In this document: positions 47,662 to 57,479 of the stretch, one piece after another
Position numbering within the stretch: the first letter of the stretch is position 1
Layout: every line of letters begins with the position of its first letter
NCBI GenBank assembly: GCA_947652605.1
Contig: OX393577.1
Location: 18,355,466-18,419,465, forward strand
From: Elmis aenea
Lineage: Eukaryota > Arthropoda > Insecta > Coleoptera > Elmidae
Direction: 5' to 3'
DNA: 64,000 nucleotides
The notes under the pieces: model-generated
The model's database searches: none
Seen by the model: only the letters and a program-made list of their open reading frames with translations
What the model was told of the DNA's origin: nothing
Program-made: the position numbers and the translations under genes

Positions 47662-47808
47662 TTGTTTTAGTTGCCACTGCAAGGTATCCAGCTGTGTCTT
47701 AAAAATGAGATTCTGAACTGGCATCTCTGCTAATCGGCTGGAACATATAGAAGTTCTTCTGCTGCTATTAACGCTATTGGAGTTCTTCATTTCTTCAAGA
47801 AAAGTTTC
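47662..47808 (-). CDS. Upstream coding exon of the Ser-rich protein gene
   Basis: A 147-bp, 49-codon exon, phase 0 at both ends, bounded by TTTTGTTACAG (acceptor) and GTACGTTTAA (donor). It reads ETFLEEMKNSNSVNSSRRTS and ends NLIFKTQLDTLQWQLKQ, continuing into TESSREMYRAVMK of the next exon. The joined segment is predicted helical and probably coiled-coil. Earlier exons must lie upstream (to the right). None was recognised before the window end, so the SIAH-like genes at 52-55 kb may lie within one of its introns; that is inference. Confidence 0.8.
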
Positions 47809-48249
47809 CTGTAACAAAATGATAAATATTAGAATTGATATAGCTTATCTTATCTACTGGAACCGATTAGTAATACTGAGTGAGCATTGATAGAAACACT
47901 TAAGCATTAATGAACTACTTGTGGTGACAATAATATATATTTGCCATGTCGCGGAGGATATCTGCAAATGAGATCTTTGTAAGTCTAAAAATTAAACTTA
48001 ATACATCTTTTAAATATCGTTTATCACGTATTCTAAAGAGCGATATTACTCATTGCATAAGCTTAATTATTCTTAAAAAAAAAACCTTGTCCTAGTTTTA
48101 GTAAAATCGTCGTATGCAGTGAGAAAAATTCAGTAAACTTCGATTCAATGATAAGTGAAGAGGGAGCGTCCGTTATATCAAAATATTCGTAGCTTTAGAA
48201 TTAGAAATTCGGTTAACATTAAAATATACCTTTTACTTACCATACCTTA

Positions 48250-48560
48250 CACTATGGGTCGCGCCCCAAGCGAAATGCTGGGGTCGCGAAAATTAAATTC
48301 AAATTGAATTTTATTTTGGTTTATTTTTTACTTTGGTTTATTTTTGCACTTAAAACATGTATTTGGTTTATTTTTGTTTTTGAAACTAATCCTAAAACTA
48401 CTTTTATTTTGACAAATAATATAACAACTTTTTTAATATGCATATTGTTCAACAAAAATAGAAATGATTTATGTATTTATTTGTATGTTTTATTTCATAT
48501 TTAATACCTAGGGTCGCGAAAAATCTCGTGATGAAAATTGGGGTCATGCCGGAAATGATC
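48250..48560. repeat. Degraded hAT-like repeat with GGGGTCGCGAAAA motifs
   Basis: CACTATGGGTCGCGCCCCAA opens the left side. AGGGTCGCGAAAAATCTCGT and GATGAAAATTGGGGTC lie on the right, a motif string known from Charlie-type hAT ends. The right terminus has decayed and no target duplication can be assigned. Confidence 0.45.
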
Positions 48561-49326
48561 CTAACTTTGTTATTACAAACGGAATACTCTTTATATTTTT
48601 ACATTTTTGAAAAGAGGTAGCAATTTTGAATACAACTGCACCCCTTTACTTAATTTTTATAACCTCAAATAATTTTTGGACTAAAATAAAGAAATTTATT
48701 AAGTGCGCTGTGACCTACATTAATTGAATTTTATTTGTAAACAAGTGTCCGAAAAACGATTTTGTTAATTTTAATTGATATTTGGGTTAATTGAATAGAC
48801 TTGAAGGTTGCGAAATTGATTTTTTTGACAAAAAGTCAATTTTTTTAAATGAAACGATAGTGGCTCATACGATTATTTAAATGTTTTTGTCGAATTTAAT
48901 GATACCAATAACTTGTTTTTCCTTAAAGTATTATTTTGCAAAGTATATGTTTTATTTTGTCATACAGTTCTGTGAAATATTAACTGAGAAGCAGTTTTAG
49001 TCACTGCTATTGGACACATACATACATCTACAGGTACTCTTTTTATATCAGTAAAAGACGGTTAGGTTAGAGTGGGATAGCAAATAGAATTTGATCAATG
49101 GGCCAAATTTTCTTTAATTTTCCAGAGTCGATACCTCTAAAGAAAATATCTAATTTAATTTCAGACCCTTTTATAACTCCAGACATGACTTTAAAACCCC
49201 TTAACGTACCTACTCTTAAATTTCGAAAAGTCGGTCAAAAAATAATCACTTTTTTTTATTGAAGAAATTTATTGCTAGGACATACTTAATACAAAAAAAA
49301 AACAATTTTCAGTTGCGCAGCAAGTA
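48561..49326. other. No gene seen; AT-rich DNA
   Basis: No protein-like frame, terminal repeat or RNA gene. A single GGTTAGGTTAG motif occurs at about 49062. Confidence 0.4.
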
Positions 49327-49328
49327 TA

Positions 49329-50848
49329 CAGGGTGTTCCAGATTACATTTCCAGCATGGGGATCTCGCTTATTATAAGAGATACAGGTTTGTTTAAATTA
49401 GTTGAATTATTCCTTGGTATGAGAGGAACCACAATCAATTTTTAAAAGTACAAAATTTCTCGTGCTTCAGATGTTATAGCAAAAAAATATGAAAATGTCG
49501 AATTTCTTTTTTCTCTCATAACTTTTTTGTCTTAATCATTAGAACAATTTTATTTTTACTTTCTTGAGGTACTTTTTAATGCAGAATGTACCCATTATAT
49601 TAGATTATTTTTAACAGCTACCATTTTTGAGATATTACCCCTAACTTCATTTTTTCTTATGGGCCGTGAAGTTGGCTATGAAATAGTTGAATGTGCTTTT
49701 TTTTTCTCTTTAAAATGAGATATTACTTACTACATTTATTTTTATAAATAAGCCACAAAATGAAGAAAAATCGTATTTTACCATTACTTATCAAGCTATC
49801 TATGAAAATAAAAACAATATACAACTAATTAGTTAATTTAATTAAATGTCAAATGAGAGTTACCATTTGTCTGCGGTATCATTTATTAGAATTGTTTAGG
49901 ATTGTTGTGTAATTCAATAGTCTTTTTAGCAAATTTGTTATCATATAATTATGGGCACATTTACAACTAATTAAAAATTTTATATGTTGAATTGCTACAT
50001 TATTTGCAAAAGAAACTGTGTTAAATAAATGATTCTAATTAATTATTGATTTGTTTTGGATTTTCGGTTGGTTTGTCGAAAAAACCATATTCTTTTAAAT
50101 TTATTTCCAAATTTTTGTAATTACGCATCCTTCGTTGCCTTTTCTCCGGATATAGCTCTAAGTATATTCGCTCAGCTTCTACACAGTTTTTATGGCAAAG
50201 AATGTAGCATCTCAACATGTCAAATTTTTCGTTTTTTTTAAATATAGCATCATTATAACAATTACCACAAAGACTATCGAATTACACAACCATACTAAAC
50301 AATTCTAATAAATGATACCGCAGACAAATGGTAACTGTCACTTGACATTTAATTAGCTGTTTTTTGTTTTTATTTTCATAGATAGCTTGATAAGTGATGG
50401 GTAAAATACGATTTTTCTTCATTTCGTGACTTATTTCAAAAATAGATGTAGCAAGTAATATCTCATTTTAAAAAGAAAAAAAAGCACATTTAACTATCCC
50501 ATAGCCAACTTCGCGGCCCATAAGAAAAATTGAAGTTAGGGGTAATATCTCAAAAATGGTAGGTGTTAAAAATAATCTAAAATAACAGTTACATTCTGCA
50601 TTAAAAAGTACCTCAAGAAAGTACAAATAAAATTGTTCTAATAATTAAGACAAAAAAGTTATGAGGAAAAATTAAATTCGACATTTTCATATTTTTTGCT
50701 ATATCATCTGAAGCACGAGAAATTTTGTACTTTTAAAAATTGATTGTGGCTCCTCTCATACCAAGGAATAATTCATCTAATTTAAACAAACCTGTATCTC
50801 TTATAATAAGCGAGATCCCATGCTGGAAATGTAATCTGGGACACCCTG
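49329..50848. mobile_element. Complete foldback element with about 570-bp inverted arms, TA-flanked
   Basis: A 1520-bp element starting CAGGGTGTTCCAGATTACAT and ending ATGTAATCTGGGACACCCTG. TA lies at 49327-49328 and 50849-50850. The left arm (to about 49911) and right arm (from about 50281) are inverted over about 570 bp with high similarity, around a loop of about 370 bp. No transposase frame is present. Solo arms lie at 19661 and 35016 and a short relic at 1178. Confidence 0.9.
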
Positions 50849-51412
50849 TATAATAACTTGGGGGGCACAAGTTTTAAAAATTAATATTGTGTCAAAAACT
50901 CCTAAAACGGAAATCTAAAACATTAACGTCGAGAAAAATAAAGAAAAAAATGAAAATTAAGCATAAAAATGTTTACAAAAAACCTCGTAACATTTAGTTC
51001 TATTTTTATAAATAATGAAGTTATGGTCAATTTTCAAAAACGTTGAAATATCATTTTTCGTCTGTAGTGCCAAAATGGAAAGTGATATAAAAAAAATTGA
51101 TAACACGGGCGTGTTCATCTCAAAAAAATAACCCTATAGACCGATATCAGATTTTCGCCAACTATTACACATTACAGTAACCGAGATATCCCGTCAAACA
51201 TTCGAATTTAGTCCACCTGCGTAACACAGACAACAATTTAAAAAAGCCTGGTAACCATAACAATTCAAAATAACGTCAAAATTGTTTTAATAATTCGATA
51301 CTGCGACATCTGCTATGCAATAGTAAACTACTAAAAACTAAAACGAAGTATTTTATGAAGTAAGCGAAAGCACGAGTAGATAAAGATGTTTATCATGGCA
51401 TACATAGGTCGC

Positions 51413-51474
51413 TCGTGACATATACGAGCGCGTGTAAAATTGCCAGTACCGCGCGCTCGTGTATATCACGAGCG
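51413..51474. repeat. Hairpin with GCTCGTG...CACGAGC arms
   Basis: CTCGTGACATATACGAGCGCG and CGCGCGCTCGTGTATATCAC with GAG form imperfect inverted arms around a loop of about 17 bases. It lies just left of the 51492 MITE. Confidence 0.75.
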
Positions 51475-51491
51475 TGTACGTTAAGGGGTTA

Positions 51492-51889
51492 CCGTATTTT
51501 ACGGACTAAAAGACGCACTTTTTTCTTCGAAAAATTGCCTCCAAAATTCAGGTGCGTCTTATACTCGAAATTAATATAAAAATGTCCAGTGCTTGATTTA
51601 AAATTCCCGCCAGTCTTAAAAATGGCCATATATTTGATGCCGCGGGAACCTATCTCTATCTGGCAACATTGGATTCAACTGGCAGCAGCAGTGCACCGGA
51701 TGCGACGAACATGAGTTGATTTTCAGCGATTTTAAAGGTCATTTCGGTTTTATAAACTAAGAATATTTTTTTTTAGTCTGGCTTTGCAAGCTAATAATAA
51801 AAATGGTAAAAATGTTATTTTTTTAAAAATTGCTCAAAAATTAAGGTGCGTCTTATAGTCTGTAGCGTCTTATAGTCCGTAAAATACGG
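51492..51889. mobile_element. TA-flanked MITE with CCGTATTTTACGGACT ends, upstream of the SIAH-like gene
   Basis: A 398-bp element. The left end CCGTATTTTACGGACTAAAA, followed by GACGCAC, pairs with the inverse of GTCTTATAGTCCGTAAAATACGG. TA lies at 51490-51491 and 51890-51891. The terminal CCGTA...TACGG is itself palindromic, and the GTGCGTCTTATA motif is repeated inside. Its right border is about 245 bp from the ATG at 52134. Confidence 0.82.
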
Positions 51890-52133
51890 TAATCGCTTTT
51901 CCACGTCCTTGCAATTTTTTATTTAGAATGTTTAAATGTAATGTTATGTATATCTGTAAAAAGCAATAATTTTGTTAGACATTCTTCATAAACTAGTTTA
52001 AAATTTAAACAAAAATGGATACATATAATTCAGCTAAAACACGTTAACATTTTTTATTAAATACCCTTATCAAATAAGTAATGTGTAATTCATTTAGTTT
52101 GCCCTGCAGGTGAGAGCAAGAGAGAGACGATCC

Positions 52134-52952
52134 ATGTTAGCCAACCCACATATACCCGCAAACTTACTACATGAAATTAAATGTGGTATTTGCTACGAAT
52201 GTTTATCAGTACCTCCAATAAAATTGGTTGACGAATTATTTGTTTGTGGACGTTGCCCACAAGAAGGCTTTCGACTAGTACCTTTCGAAAAATTTGCACA
52301 AACTTTTTCGTTTCCCTGCCGTAATCACCCGTACGGATGCTCGACATTTTCACCATGGGGTTCTGTACAGGAACATGAAGCAAACTGCAGTCACACACCA
52401 ATAGTTTGTCCTGCCCTACCACTAGACTTTTGTTCGCAAAAACTCAGCATTTCATCAATGCTAAATCATTGGACTACTCATCATGCCTTGTTGCAAATTC
52501 AGGACGGACAATTTCAACAATCCAGGAGCACGTGCAGTGAAATTAATTACTTATACGACACAGGTTTTGCGTTATTTGTTGTACTAACAAAATTAGATGT
52601 AATCGAAGAAAAATTATGGTGTGATGTAACATTGTTAGTGAACAACAACGATACAAGTTATGAATATGACGTGAAATTTAGAGCGCAGTCTGATGTTTTT
52701 AAATCAATTAACTTCGAACAACAACTTGTAAGGCAATATACCACACGAATTATTGATATTGAAAAATGTGTATGTCTTGATCTAAAAGGTTTAAGCGCTA
52801 TTTTTGATGGTACTCAGATAATTTATGGGCAAGTTATAATACGCGCCAAAGATAATAAAGATGTAAAACCACCAGAACGGCCTCCGCAACCTGTGCGCTT
52901 CACATCACAACAAGGGTCGATGAGAAGGTGGGACAGGAGGGTCCGGTGGTAA
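52134..52952 (+). CDS. SIAH/Sina-like zinc-finger protein with MITE-derived C-terminus
   Basis: A 272-residue frame from the ATG at 52134. The frame is open a few codons further upstream, but only to a non-ATG at 52110 beside CCCTGCAG, which may be a splice acceptor. Layout: a RING-like remnant (C17, C20, C38, C41, no Cys-x-His centre) and two SIAH-type zinc fingers (C62, C69, H81, C85; C92, C100, H112, H116 or H117). A TRAF-like substrate-binding region of about 120 residues follows. SIAH proteins are E3 ubiquitin ligases or adaptors; without a complete RING, ligase activity is doubtful. The last 14 residues (QGSMRRWDRRVRW and one Gln) are read from the inserted element at 52912. The convergent paralogue lies 1.2 kb away. 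Confidence 0.83.
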   Translation: MLANPHIPANLLHEIKCGICYECLSVPPIKLVDELFVCGRCPQEGFRLVPFEKFAQTFSFPCRNHPYGCSTFSPWGSVQEHEANCSHTPIVCPALPLDFCSQKLSISSMLNHWTTHHALLQIQDGQFQQSRSTCSEINYLYDTGFALFVVLTKLDVIEEKLWCDVTLLVNNNDTSYEYDVKFRAQSDVFKSINFEQQLVRQYTTRIIDIEKCVCLDLKGLSAIFDGTQIIYGQVIIRAKDNKDVKPPERPPQPVRFTSQQGSMRRWDRRVRW

Positions 52953-53115
52953 TTTAAGGGCCCAGGAGTTCAACATACTTTTTAAATTATGGTGTATTAA
53001 ATATTCATAATTCACAATTCGTTTTTTTTTTAAAATTAAATTTTCAAATAATTTATTTGCTTGGGGCCCATGTAATTTTTTTCCCCGGGCCCGGCGACGT
53101 CTCTCGACGCCTCTG
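52912..53115. mobile_element. hAT-type MITE inserted in the 3' end of the SIAH-like coding frame, TSD ATCACAAC/ATCACGAC
   Basis: A 204-bp element between ATCACAAC (52904-52911) and ATCACGAC (53116-53123), 7 of 8 identical. The left end is AAGGGTCGATGAGAAGG and the inverse of the right end is CAGAGGCGTCGAGAGACG; the terminal similarity is modest. GGGCCC blocks occur near both ends. It supplies the current stop codon of the gene; beyond it an RSFFP-stop frame, probably the ancestral C-terminus, is still visible. Confidence 0.72.
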
Positions 53116-53123
53116 ATCACGAC

Positions 53124-54143
53124 GAAGTTTTTTCCCATAAATTTAGTAAAAAAATATTTTCGATGATATACGTAATTTGTTTGTTTTCCTGTGTGCCTTA
53201 TCTTAAATATCTTCATTTTTTTACTAGAAGTATTGTATTTATAGTCAAAAATGTTAACTTGTTTTGTTATGATAATATATAATTTGTGCACTAGTCACAC
53301 CACAGTAATCTATTAAAAAAATAATTGAAATTCGTTAGATAATGGTATAAATTACTTTATTTAATAATGTGTCCATTCTTTTGTTTTCAAAATTTTCGAA
53401 AAATATGCATTACCACGTATTTTATTACATACCTACGTACTGTAAACCAATAAAAACTTATAAAAACTACAAAAAGAGATGAAAATGAAAATTACTGATT
53501 GCAAATTTTCCTTCAGTTGTTTGATTTCCCACAATTTTTCTCCTTAGTAATTTTTGCATCCTTTTTTTTGCTACTTTATTTTCCAATGAAGGTAAAACGA
53601 ATGAACTAAAAGTGCTTTGCCAAAAACCGACACACATACATTTTGTCAATTTTGTTTTTTCATTTGCAATTAATTTTTACTTGTGTCAAATATTTAAAAA
53701 AACGGGGAAAAATAATAGCAAACAGTTAAATTTGAAACCAAGTATATTTTCCATAGAAGTTTACACAGCGTAATTAAGACAATGTGTGCCCCTAGCGCAA
53801 CAAATAAAAAATATATTAAATGTCTATAAACGACTGGTACCTTTCTGCCATGTTTTTTTTTTATTTTTTAAGGTAATAAACAGTCTATAAGCTTTAAAAT
53901 TAAGCAAATTGTATAAAAAAAAAAAAATTGTATCATATACAGCGGGTCCTAAATATACATCGTATTTACGTTCCTAAATAGCACGACGTGAATGCGAAAC
54001 GACATAATATGTTGTACCTTCAGTACAATGTTGAATTTTTTTTGAATTTAAATTTATTTTTAAATATTATAAAACAAAAACAATGAAAAATAAGTGGATA
54101 ATAAAATAACTAAATTCAAATAAATAGAACCCACATTTTACAT
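53124..54143. other. Intergenic region between two convergent SIAH-like genes
   Basis: AT-rich, about 1 kb, no further gene. TTTATT at about 54053-54058 reads AATAAA on the minus strand, a plausible polyadenylation signal for the minus-strand gene about 90 bp past its stop. The 128-aa minus ORF at 52905-53291 is antisense to the MITE and is not a gene. Confidence 0.5.
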
Positions 54144-55097
54144 CTATACATGTAATTTACTTATAATATTTTCTAATGCATAATTTCTAATGTTACTTTC
54201 CGAAATAGGTAACCTGCATTCAGGGAACGAAGTAAGAGATGGTTGACATTTATCGCAAAAACTATGCCCTCTTGGGCACATAAAAATCTGACTTTCCATT
54301 GGACAGCAACACACAGGGCATTCGACATCTTTTTCAGTAAGAGCTGCCTTTTGTACAGAACTTATAGTCAAAACAACATTAATATTTCCTGAATTACAAA
54401 AACTTTTAAAAATATCAGTGCCCAGTTGAACATTAAAGAAATTTTCTTTTGTATCTGAAGGACGAAATTTGCCGATGGACTGGTTTTCCATACACAAATA
54501 TTTGTCTCTATTGTCCCCGAAGATTTTGGCAGTGTAAAACTGAAATTTCCCACTTGATTCCATTAACAATTTTACGTTCAACATAAAGACATTTTTGTCT
54601 ACGCGACCTTGCACTAGATAAACATTGAACTTATCATCTCTAAGCAAAACATTTTGAACATCATCATACAAAATTGACATCGAAAGTGTGTTTGAAGTCA
54701 TCAGGTACTCTGAATGCTGCCGTTCATAGTGGTTGTAGATTTCTTTGACGGTTCCTCTCCAGCTACAAGTTGGCAAAAGCGACAAGCAAGGTATACTTTG
54801 AAACTCACAACTTTGTTCGTGGGCAAAAACGTCGTCCCATTTTATACGCTCAGTGCATCCAGATGGTTTATTTGAACATGGGAATACAAAATTCTGCGCT
54901 ATTACTTCCAATATAGTGAGCCTTGTGCCTACTCCTGGGCATCGTCCACAAACATATTGTTGATCAATTAATTTTATGGGAATCACTGTGAGGTACCTCT
55001 GACATAAACTGCATTTGAAACTCTGAAGAATTTCATCGTTGGCCAAATTATTTCTTGCACTGCTTGCTTGCTTTTTTGTAGGGTAAATGAAAGCCAT
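54144..55097 (-). CDS. SIAH/Sina-like protein with an additional C-terminal RING domain
   Basis: 317 residues from the ATG at 55097-55095 (an upstream in-frame TTG at 55133 is not a plausible start) to TAA at 54146-54144. N-terminal RING-like remnant: C29, C32, C50, C53, no Cys-x-His. Two SIAH zinc fingers: C74, C81, H93, C97 and C104, C111, H123, H128. A substrate-binding-like region spans about 135-250. Then comes a second, canonical-looking SIAH-type RING, CPVC (260-263), C274/H278, C281/C284, followed by RNYALENI as in normal SIAH starts. Its seventh ligand is Phe (F291-P-E-C294), which should weaken the second zinc site. The order looks like one SIAH module followed by the beginning of another, as if from a truncated tandem duplication. 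Ubiquitin-ligase activity is uncertain. Confidence 0.85.
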   Translation of the reverse strand: MAFIYPTKKQASSARNNLANDEILQSFKCSLCQRYLTVIPIKLIDQQYVCGRCPGVGTRLTILEVIAQNFVFPCSNKPSGCTERIKWDDVFAHEQSCEFQSIPCLSLLPTCSWRGTVKEIYNHYERQHSEYLMTSNTLSMSILYDDVQNVLLRDDKFNVYLVQGRVDKNVFMLNVKLLMESSGKFQFYTAKIFGDNRDKYLCMENQSIGKFRPSDTKENFFNVQLGTDIFKSFCNSGNINVVLTISSVQKAALTEKDVECPVCCCPMESQIFMCPRGHSFCDKCQPSLTSFPECRLPISESNIRNYALENIISKLHV

Positions 55098-55139
55098 GTT
55101 TTTAAATACAGCGCCCCATAAACAGCAAAACAAAAATCA

Positions 55140-56111
55140 CACAACACTAAACTGTTTATTATGAGCAATTTTATCGACTTATTTAGGTACACAGCCAACT
55201 TTTTCGTTTTACTACTAATAAATAAGTGCTTTAAAGGTAGGTGAATCACAGATCGTAACCTCACAAATGTTATTAATGTTATTCAGTGGCGTCCCTCATA
55301 TTTTTTGAAATTTAAATTTAAAACTATTTCAATAAAGAAACTATTTATTTTAATCATTATATATTTGCAACACGGATACAAGTCGTTTAAAAATAAATAA
55401 ACTATGGTTGCCATTAAAAAGACAAATTTGTGGTATAACTGTAAAACTGGTGAATAAAAAATATATTGTCCTCTGATTTTGCATTAAATAATAAATAGAA
55501 AACCTTTGTACGTTATTTCGATATCTATAATATAAAAATTCGGAAAAGTATTTTTTTTTCGACAATAACCAAAATACCAAAAATGATAGAAAATTTCTAG
55601 TTCTGTATTTGTGACGAAAAACTGCAAATTTAACCATTGGTCTATATTTATTTATAAGCCGAATAAGCCAGATACTAAAGTAATTCCATGGAATTGGATC
55701 CACCACTGTAATATAAAAAAATACCAATCAAATAACGACTACCGATAACGAACAACATAGATAGATAAGACAAATGTTATCTACAGATAGGTTAAAACCT
55801 GATCTTTATTTCTTCTAAGAAACAGCCGAGCTTATCTAACAATAATAATTAATCAGAAGTAATATAACAAGTGCATTGAAAATTATCGATAATTTTTGGT
55901 AAATATGCCCTAATGCAACTGGAGCTAAAAAAAAAACACGAGTGCACGAGTGATTTTTTCTGATTCAACTTGCATGAGTGAAGATTTGTCAAAAATTATA
56001 GATTATTTGCAATGCACGAGTTATATTTTATCAAAAAATTTCCTTCACCTAACCTACCTGTCAAATTAAATATATGTTATGTCAAATTTTACGAGTGCTG
56101 TCGGGGGTATG
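55140..56111. other. No confident gene; AT-rich, with one 125-aa minus-strand ORF of doubtful reality
   Basis: The ORF at 55350-55727 is rich in Phe, Tyr, Ile, Lys and Arg, as expected from AT-rich noncoding sequence. It has no motif and no splice support. CACGAGTGATTTTT-type and inverted GCACGAGT motifs occur around 55930-56030. Confidence 0.4.
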
Positions 56112-56119
56112 GTTTAATC

Positions 56120-56602
56120 CAGGGATGGCAAATAGGATTGGATCAGGGTGCCAAAATAAAATAAAATTGAATACAAATTTTTCCCCGTGCCAGTACCTAA
56201 CCTGACCTAACCTAACCTGACCTAACCTAACCTAACCTACCTATCAGAAAAAACCGTCAGTTATTTCGTTCAGTATTGCCAACGTCATGATTTTAAGTGT
56301 CACTAAATACATTTATGCAATCAAAAGTTCCGTACATCGCTACAGTTGGTATTTTATATGTACAGTAATGATCAAATTATTGTATCGATATAAGAAGAGT
56401 TGTTATTTTCTGGTATTTTTAATTTTTTGATATTTAAATAACATGTAGTTGTAGATAATTAGCATACTAATTAAAATAAATAAAACATTTCGAAAAAGTT
56501 TAAAATTTTAAAAACAAATTTATTCATAGAATTCTTTAGGGTGCCGTCGAAAATCTCTCGCGTGCCAAGTTTGGCACGCGTGCCACCTATTTGCCATCGC
56601 TG
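56120..56602. mobile_element. hAT-type MITE, perfect TSD GTTTAATC, containing telomere-like pentamers
   Basis: A 483-bp element. The left end CAGGGATGGCAAATAGGATT pairs with the inverse of CCTATTTGCCATCGCTG. Identical GTTTAATC lies at 56112-56119 and 56603-56610. GTGCCAA/TTGGCAC motifs lie near both ends. No coding capacity. Confidence 0.92.
56196..56240. repeat. Nine telomere-like pentamers mixing CCTAA and CCTGA
   Basis: Reads CCTAA, CCTGA, CCTAA, CCTAA, CCTGA, CCTAA x3, CCTAC. The complements are TTAGG (common insect telomere unit) and TCAGG (unit of several beetles). It lies wholly inside the 56120-56602 MITE. Confidence 0.85.
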
Positions 56603-56610
56603 GTTTAATC

Positions 56611-57470
56611 TATATTAAAGTAACGCTACTGGTCGCCAAAATTCGTCAAAAAATTATCAAGACCAAATTATTTAATTCTCTCTCGCAATTTCGACCAATC
56701 ACAAACTCAGATTTTTTAGAAACGACCAATGAACGCATGAAAACCTGTTAATTGCGAAAAAGATATTATCAGTGTACGATTATGTTTATTGGTTGTTTCT
56801 AGGAAACCTGAGTTTGTTACTAGTCGAAAACGCAAATTTGACAGGAGGATCAACGTCTGACAGGGAAATGTAAAATTATTACAGTATAATAAGAGCTCCT
56901 ATTGGTAGTCTCTAGAAGATTTAAGATTAGTAATTGGCTTTAATCGCAAATTTGATAGGTGAAGGAAATTTTCAGTAAAATTGGTGTTCAAGGATTAAAG
57001 TTCGTTGTAAAATAAAGTATTTACAGATTTTGCCCAAACTTTTAATGTGTAACATATCACTGTAGTTTTCTATATTTCCACAATATAAAGAAAACGGAAC
57101 GATATTTGACACACACTGTAGGTATATTACTGTATTTGTGTGCAAAAATTTTACGTTTTGCCTCTGAACGATGTAATTTTAACTGTACCTAATTATTTTA
57201 TTTGTTAGTTGGCTATGCAATACTACTAACACAACTGCAAAGTTTGTTGCATACACTTACGTTGGCAATTTAATGTTAGTCTTATAAAAGAATTTGATCA
57301 AATCGGGGGAAAAATACTTGTGCACTTTTAAACACAAATTATTCAAGCTTTCGCTACTTTACCAAAATTTGTATCTTTATAACGCGGAATCAATTCGTAA
57401 TTCGATAAACTGACCCCCGAATATTAATATATTTACTACAAAGAAGCGAATTCATTTTAAAAATATGTAA
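56611..57470. other. No gene seen; AT-rich DNA
   Basis: No protein-like frame, duplicated flank or RNA gene. Confidence 0.35.
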
Positions 57471-57479
57471 TATTACGTC

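Noticed and set aside
52110..52133. Eight-residue N-terminal extension of the plus SIAH-like ORF
   Set aside because: It would begin with GTG next to a possible splice acceptor; the first ATG is at 52134.
55098..55133. Twelve-residue N-terminal extension of the minus SIAH-like ORF
   Set aside because: The initiator would be TTG; the ATG at 55097 fits the paralogue length better.
55284..55708. Possible hAT MITE with CAGTGGCGTCC...GGATCCACCACTG ends
   Set aside because: The ends match weakly and the flanking 8-mers (ATGTTATT, TAATATAA) do not agree.
55350..55727. 125-aa minus-strand ORF
   Set aside because: Composition is that of translated AT-rich DNA (Phe, Tyr, Ile, Lys, Arg), with no motif and no splice support.
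56196..56240. True chromosome-end telomere
   Set aside because: Only nine mixed pentamers, fully inside a MITE with a perfect target duplication.
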